A DNA stretch of 6,534 nt, from the NCBI GenBank assembly GCA_018224505.1, contig JAGTVD010000309.1, positions 1 to 6,534 on the forward strand. Direction: 5' to 3'. The notes beneath the pieces were generated by a model that saw only the letters and a program-made list of their open reading frames with translations, was not told where the DNA came from and did not search any database. Both the position numbers and the translations under genes were made by a program. The DNA is from Desulfatitalea sp. GTDB taxonomy: Bacteria; Desulfobacterota; Desulfobacteria; Desulfobacterales; Desulfosarcinaceae. Below are positions 5,101-6,534 of the stretch, piece by piece. Within the stretch, counting starts at the first letter, position 1. The number at the start of each line of letters is the position of its first letter.

Positions 5101-6534
5101 CGTCCAGGTTGGTGCTTTGGCCGATGGCGATGATGACGGTGTCGGCGAAGAAGGGCTGGCAGGCATTGTCGTCGTAGGCGGGACTGAAACGCCCGTTCTC
5201 GTCGAAGACAGCCGTGCAGGTCTTGAACTCCAGACCCGACACCTTTTTATTCTTATCGATGAAGAAGGATTTGGGACCGAAGCTGTTGACAATCTGGATG
5301 TCTCCCTCCAGGGCCTCCTCAATCTCATGCTCCCAGGCCGGCATCTCCTCGCGCTTTTCAAGGCAGATCAGGATGACGTTCTTCGCCCCTTTACGTTTAG
5401 CGGTCAGGGCCACGTCGATGGCCACATTGCCGCCGCCCACCACCAGCACGTCTTCGCCAATCTCCACATCCTTACCCATGGCCGCGTTCCGAAGGAACTC
5501 GACCCCTTGGAGTACGCCGTCGGCATCTTCGTTTTCGACGCCCAGACGGCGGCCGCCGTGCAGGCCGATGGCCATGAAGCAGGCGTTGTAGCCCTCCTTC
5601 TTCAGACTTTCCAGGGTGACATCCTTACCGAAGGTGACATTGCAGCGGATTTCGACGCCCATCTGGCGGATCACGTCAATCTCGTCGGCCAACACGTCCC
5701 GGGGCAAGCGGTACTCGGGAATCCCCACACGCATCATACCGCCGGGCTCGGGCAGCTTTTCAAAAATGGTGACCGTGTACCCTTTGAGGGTTAAATAGTA
5801 AGCCGCGGTGAGGCCCGCCGGGCCGGCGCCGATAACGGCGATCTTCTCGGAGCGCTTTTCCACTTCCACGGTTGGAATGTATGTGTCACCACTTTGCTTC
5901 TCATAGTCGGCCAGAAACCGATGCAGTTCCCGGATGGCCAGGGGCTGGTCCACTTCGCTGCGCGTGCATTCGCCCTCGCAGGGGTGATGGCAAACGCGAC
6001 CGCAAACGGCCGGGAAGGGATGGTCCTGCTTGAAGAGTTTCAGCGCCTCTTTATAGCGGCCGTCATTGATCAAAGCAATGTAGCCCTGGATACTCACATG
6101 GGCCGGGCAGGTGGCTTTGCAGGGGGCTGTGCCACGCTTTTCGATGGCAAAGGCACTGGGCATTCCCTGGGGGTATAGCTTGAAGGCGGCTTTGCGGTTG
6201 TGGAGACTTTCGTCAAAGGTATTGGGTACCGAAATGGGGCAAACCTTGGCACACTCGCCGCAGGCGGTGCACTTGTCCAATTCCACGTACCGCGGCTGCT
6301 CCAGCAACGTGACCTTGAAATTGCCCGCTTCGCCTTCGACCTTCTCCACTTCGGTCATGGTGAATAAATCGATGTTCAAATGGCGGCCCGCTTCCACCAG
6401 TTTGGGTGATATGACGCACATGGAACAGTCGTTGGTGGGAAAGGTTTTATCCAATTGGGCCATAACACCACCGATGGCCGATTTTCCCTCCACCATTTTT
6501 ACCAGGTATCCCGAATCAGCCAGGTCCAGGGAGG
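2156..6534 (-). CDS. hdrA: Fused tandem HdrA with inserted GltD-like NAD(P)H/FAD module (5' partial)
   Basis: Electron-transfer flavoprotein of the heterodisulfide reductase A family, probably cytoplasmic and the bifurcating core of the complex. The frame stays open to the right edge, and the codons before the Met at 6496 read as HdrA (LADSGY), so that Met is internal and the real start lies outside. Numbering from it: NDCSMC signature (C24, C27); [4Fe-4S] motif C76/C79/C82/C86; GltD-type N-terminal cysteines C126, C130, C165, C169, C173, C177; FAD loop GAGPAG 223-228; PGGMMRVGIPEYRLP 251-265; nucleotide loop GGGNVAID 354-361; FAGGDA 495-500; six-cysteine cluster 587-603; first HdrA-specific cluster C686, C700, C704, C705. 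A second HdrA unit begins near 888 (CNCG 894-897), with FAD loop GGGVAG 1033-1038, cluster C1183/C1194/C1198/C1199, and two C-terminal ferredoxin motifs (C1377-C1387, C1407-C1417). Single HdrA proteins are usually about 650 residues, so this is a tandem fusion. First visible gene of the operon, 109 nt before mvhD. Family assignment is firm; direction of electron flow and NADH versus NADPH preference are not. Confidence 0.93.
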   Translation of the reverse strand, partial: SLDLADSGYLVKMVEGKSAIGGVMAQLDKTFPTNDCSMCVISPKLVEAGRHLNIDLFTMTEVEKVEGEAGNFKVTLLEQPRYVELDKCTACGECAKVCPISVPNTFDESLHNRKAAFKLYPQGMPSAFAIEKRGTAPCKATCPAHVSIQGYIALINDGRYKEALKLFKQDHPFPAVCGRVCHHPCEGECTRSEVDQPLAIRELHRFLADYEKQSGDTYIPTVEVEKRSEKIAVIGAGPAGLTAAYYLTLKGYTVTIFEKLPEPGGMMRVGIPEYRLPRDVLADEIDVIRQMGVEIRCNVTFGKDVTLESLKKEGYNACFMAIGLHGGRRLGVENEDADGVLQGVEFLRNAAMGKDVEIGEDVLVVGGGNVAIDVALTAKRKGAKNVILICLEKREEMPAWEHEIEEALEGDIQIVNSFGPKSFFIDKNKKVSGLEFKTCTAVFDENGRFSPAYDDNACQPFFADTVIIAIGQSTNLDGIKEQDIAISRPGGLEADPVTLQTPIEWVFAGGDAFYGPKSVVDAVACGKEAAESIHRYVNGLDLKEGRQKEWTFVKPETAYEEKKRRVTVRCLDPEARECNFMEVSFGYKEEEAKLEADRCLKCGICSECYQCVEACLAKAVNHNMQPKRTVVEVGSLILAPGFSPYDPSKHEYYAYAKHPNVVTALEFERILSASGPYQGHLIRPSDHKEPEKIAWLQCIGSRDINKCDHSYCSAVCCMYAAKQTVIAKEHSSKNLDTAVFFMDMRTYGKDFERYYVRCEKEKGVRFVRSRVHTIDPVDGDNLQLRYVNEDGELIEEIFDMVVLSVGLAPNESAIKLANTIGVELNGHKFAKTLDLAPVATNKEGVYVCGVFQGPKDIPQSVMEASAAAAAAAKNLMAARGTLIRAKQLPPELDVSEQAPRVGVFVCNCGINIGGVADVPAVREYAKTLPHVVHVEDNLFTCSQDTQDKMKVVIQEMGINRVVVASCSPRTHEPLFQETIREAGLNKYLFEMANIRDQNTWVHMNDPEKATEKAKDLVRMAVAKAAYVEPLHQVSLDVTQTGLVVGGGVAGMEAALGLADQGFQTYLVERADFLGGNAVWLRASWQGEEIRPYLESLIDRVTSHPKIRTYLNSEVVETTGILGHFTSTVATGGATMTTVVLEHGATVLATGGMEYQPTEYMYGQHPDILTHKQMDEALTAADDRIAAADTAVFIQCVGSRTEQRPSCSRICCTHSVKTAITLKQQKPEMSVFILYRDVRTYGFREDLYRKARELGVIFIRFDLETAPQVTTNGDQLSVTVKDHILGRPIELNPDLLILATAVLPNANKDLFELFKVPINAEGFLVEAHAKLRPVDFSSEGIFMAGLAHYPKSIDETIAQAQAAVSRASTILSKETIWVGGITAIVDPDRCAVCLTCVRTCPYHVPYIGTEGYAVIDPAGCQGCGCCVSECPGKAITLKHFTDQQLIAKTDALFSECVAK

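Noticed and set aside
2099..5794. Long plus-strand ORFs at 2099-3286, 3344-4621 and 4667-5794.
   Set aside because: They lie antisense to hdrA, are rich in His, Gly and Val with no recognisable motif, and are the mirror frames expected opposite a G/C-ending gene.
2156..6496. The Met at 6496 as the start of HdrA.
   Set aside because: The frame is open to the right edge, and the preceding codons encode HdrA-like sequence (LADSGYLVK) leading into the flavin-binding region.

Overview
The window is one minus-strand operon read from the right edge to the left edge. Transcription order is hdrA (large fused form, 5' end off the window), mvhD, metV, metF (3' end off the window). All four encode parts of one proposed machine: a methylene-tetrahydrofolate reductase (MetF with its zinc/iron-sulfur partner MetV) wired through MvhD to an HdrA flavoprotein. 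The DNA is GC-rich with mostly G/C-ending codons. The gene set, the HdrA carrying a GltD-type NAD(P)H module, and a probable selenocysteine codon together suggest an anaerobe with a Wood-Ljungdahl pathway. The most likely source is a sulfate-reducing Desulfobacterota of the Desulfosarcina/Desulfobacterium type; this is inference from gene content, not a measured placement.

Region by region: 6534-2156 is the fused HdrA (1458 codons plus stop in view), with two HdrA units in tandem, the first interrupted by a glutamate-synthase-small-subunit-like (GltD/NfnB) FAD/NAD(P)H domain. 2155-2047 is a structured spacer with two inverted repeats and the mvhD ribosome binding site. 2046-1630 is mvhD, read through an in-frame TGA at codon 68, exactly where the family has a conserved cysteine, with a hairpin just downstream that fits a bacterial SECIS. 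1629-1520 is a second spacer with two inverted repeats and the metV ribosome binding site. 1519-851 is metV, which overlaps metF by four bases (ATGA). 854-1 is metF, lacking only its last few dozen codons.

How they work together (inference): NAD(P)H would meet the GltD module, HdrA flavin would split or merge electrons between ferredoxin and the MvhD-MetV-MetF branch, and MetF would interconvert methylene- and methyl-tetrahydrofolate. In an organism oxidising acetate or fatty acids the flow could run backwards, with reduced ferredoxin helping the unfavourable methyl-THF oxidation. No hdrB, hdrC or hydrogenase gene is in the window.

The main catch is mvhD: conventional gene calling would cut it at the TGA and leave the second half unannotated. 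I believe it is a full-length selenoprotein of 138 residues. No tRNA, rRNA, CRISPR, insertion sequence or canonical rho-independent terminator was seen.
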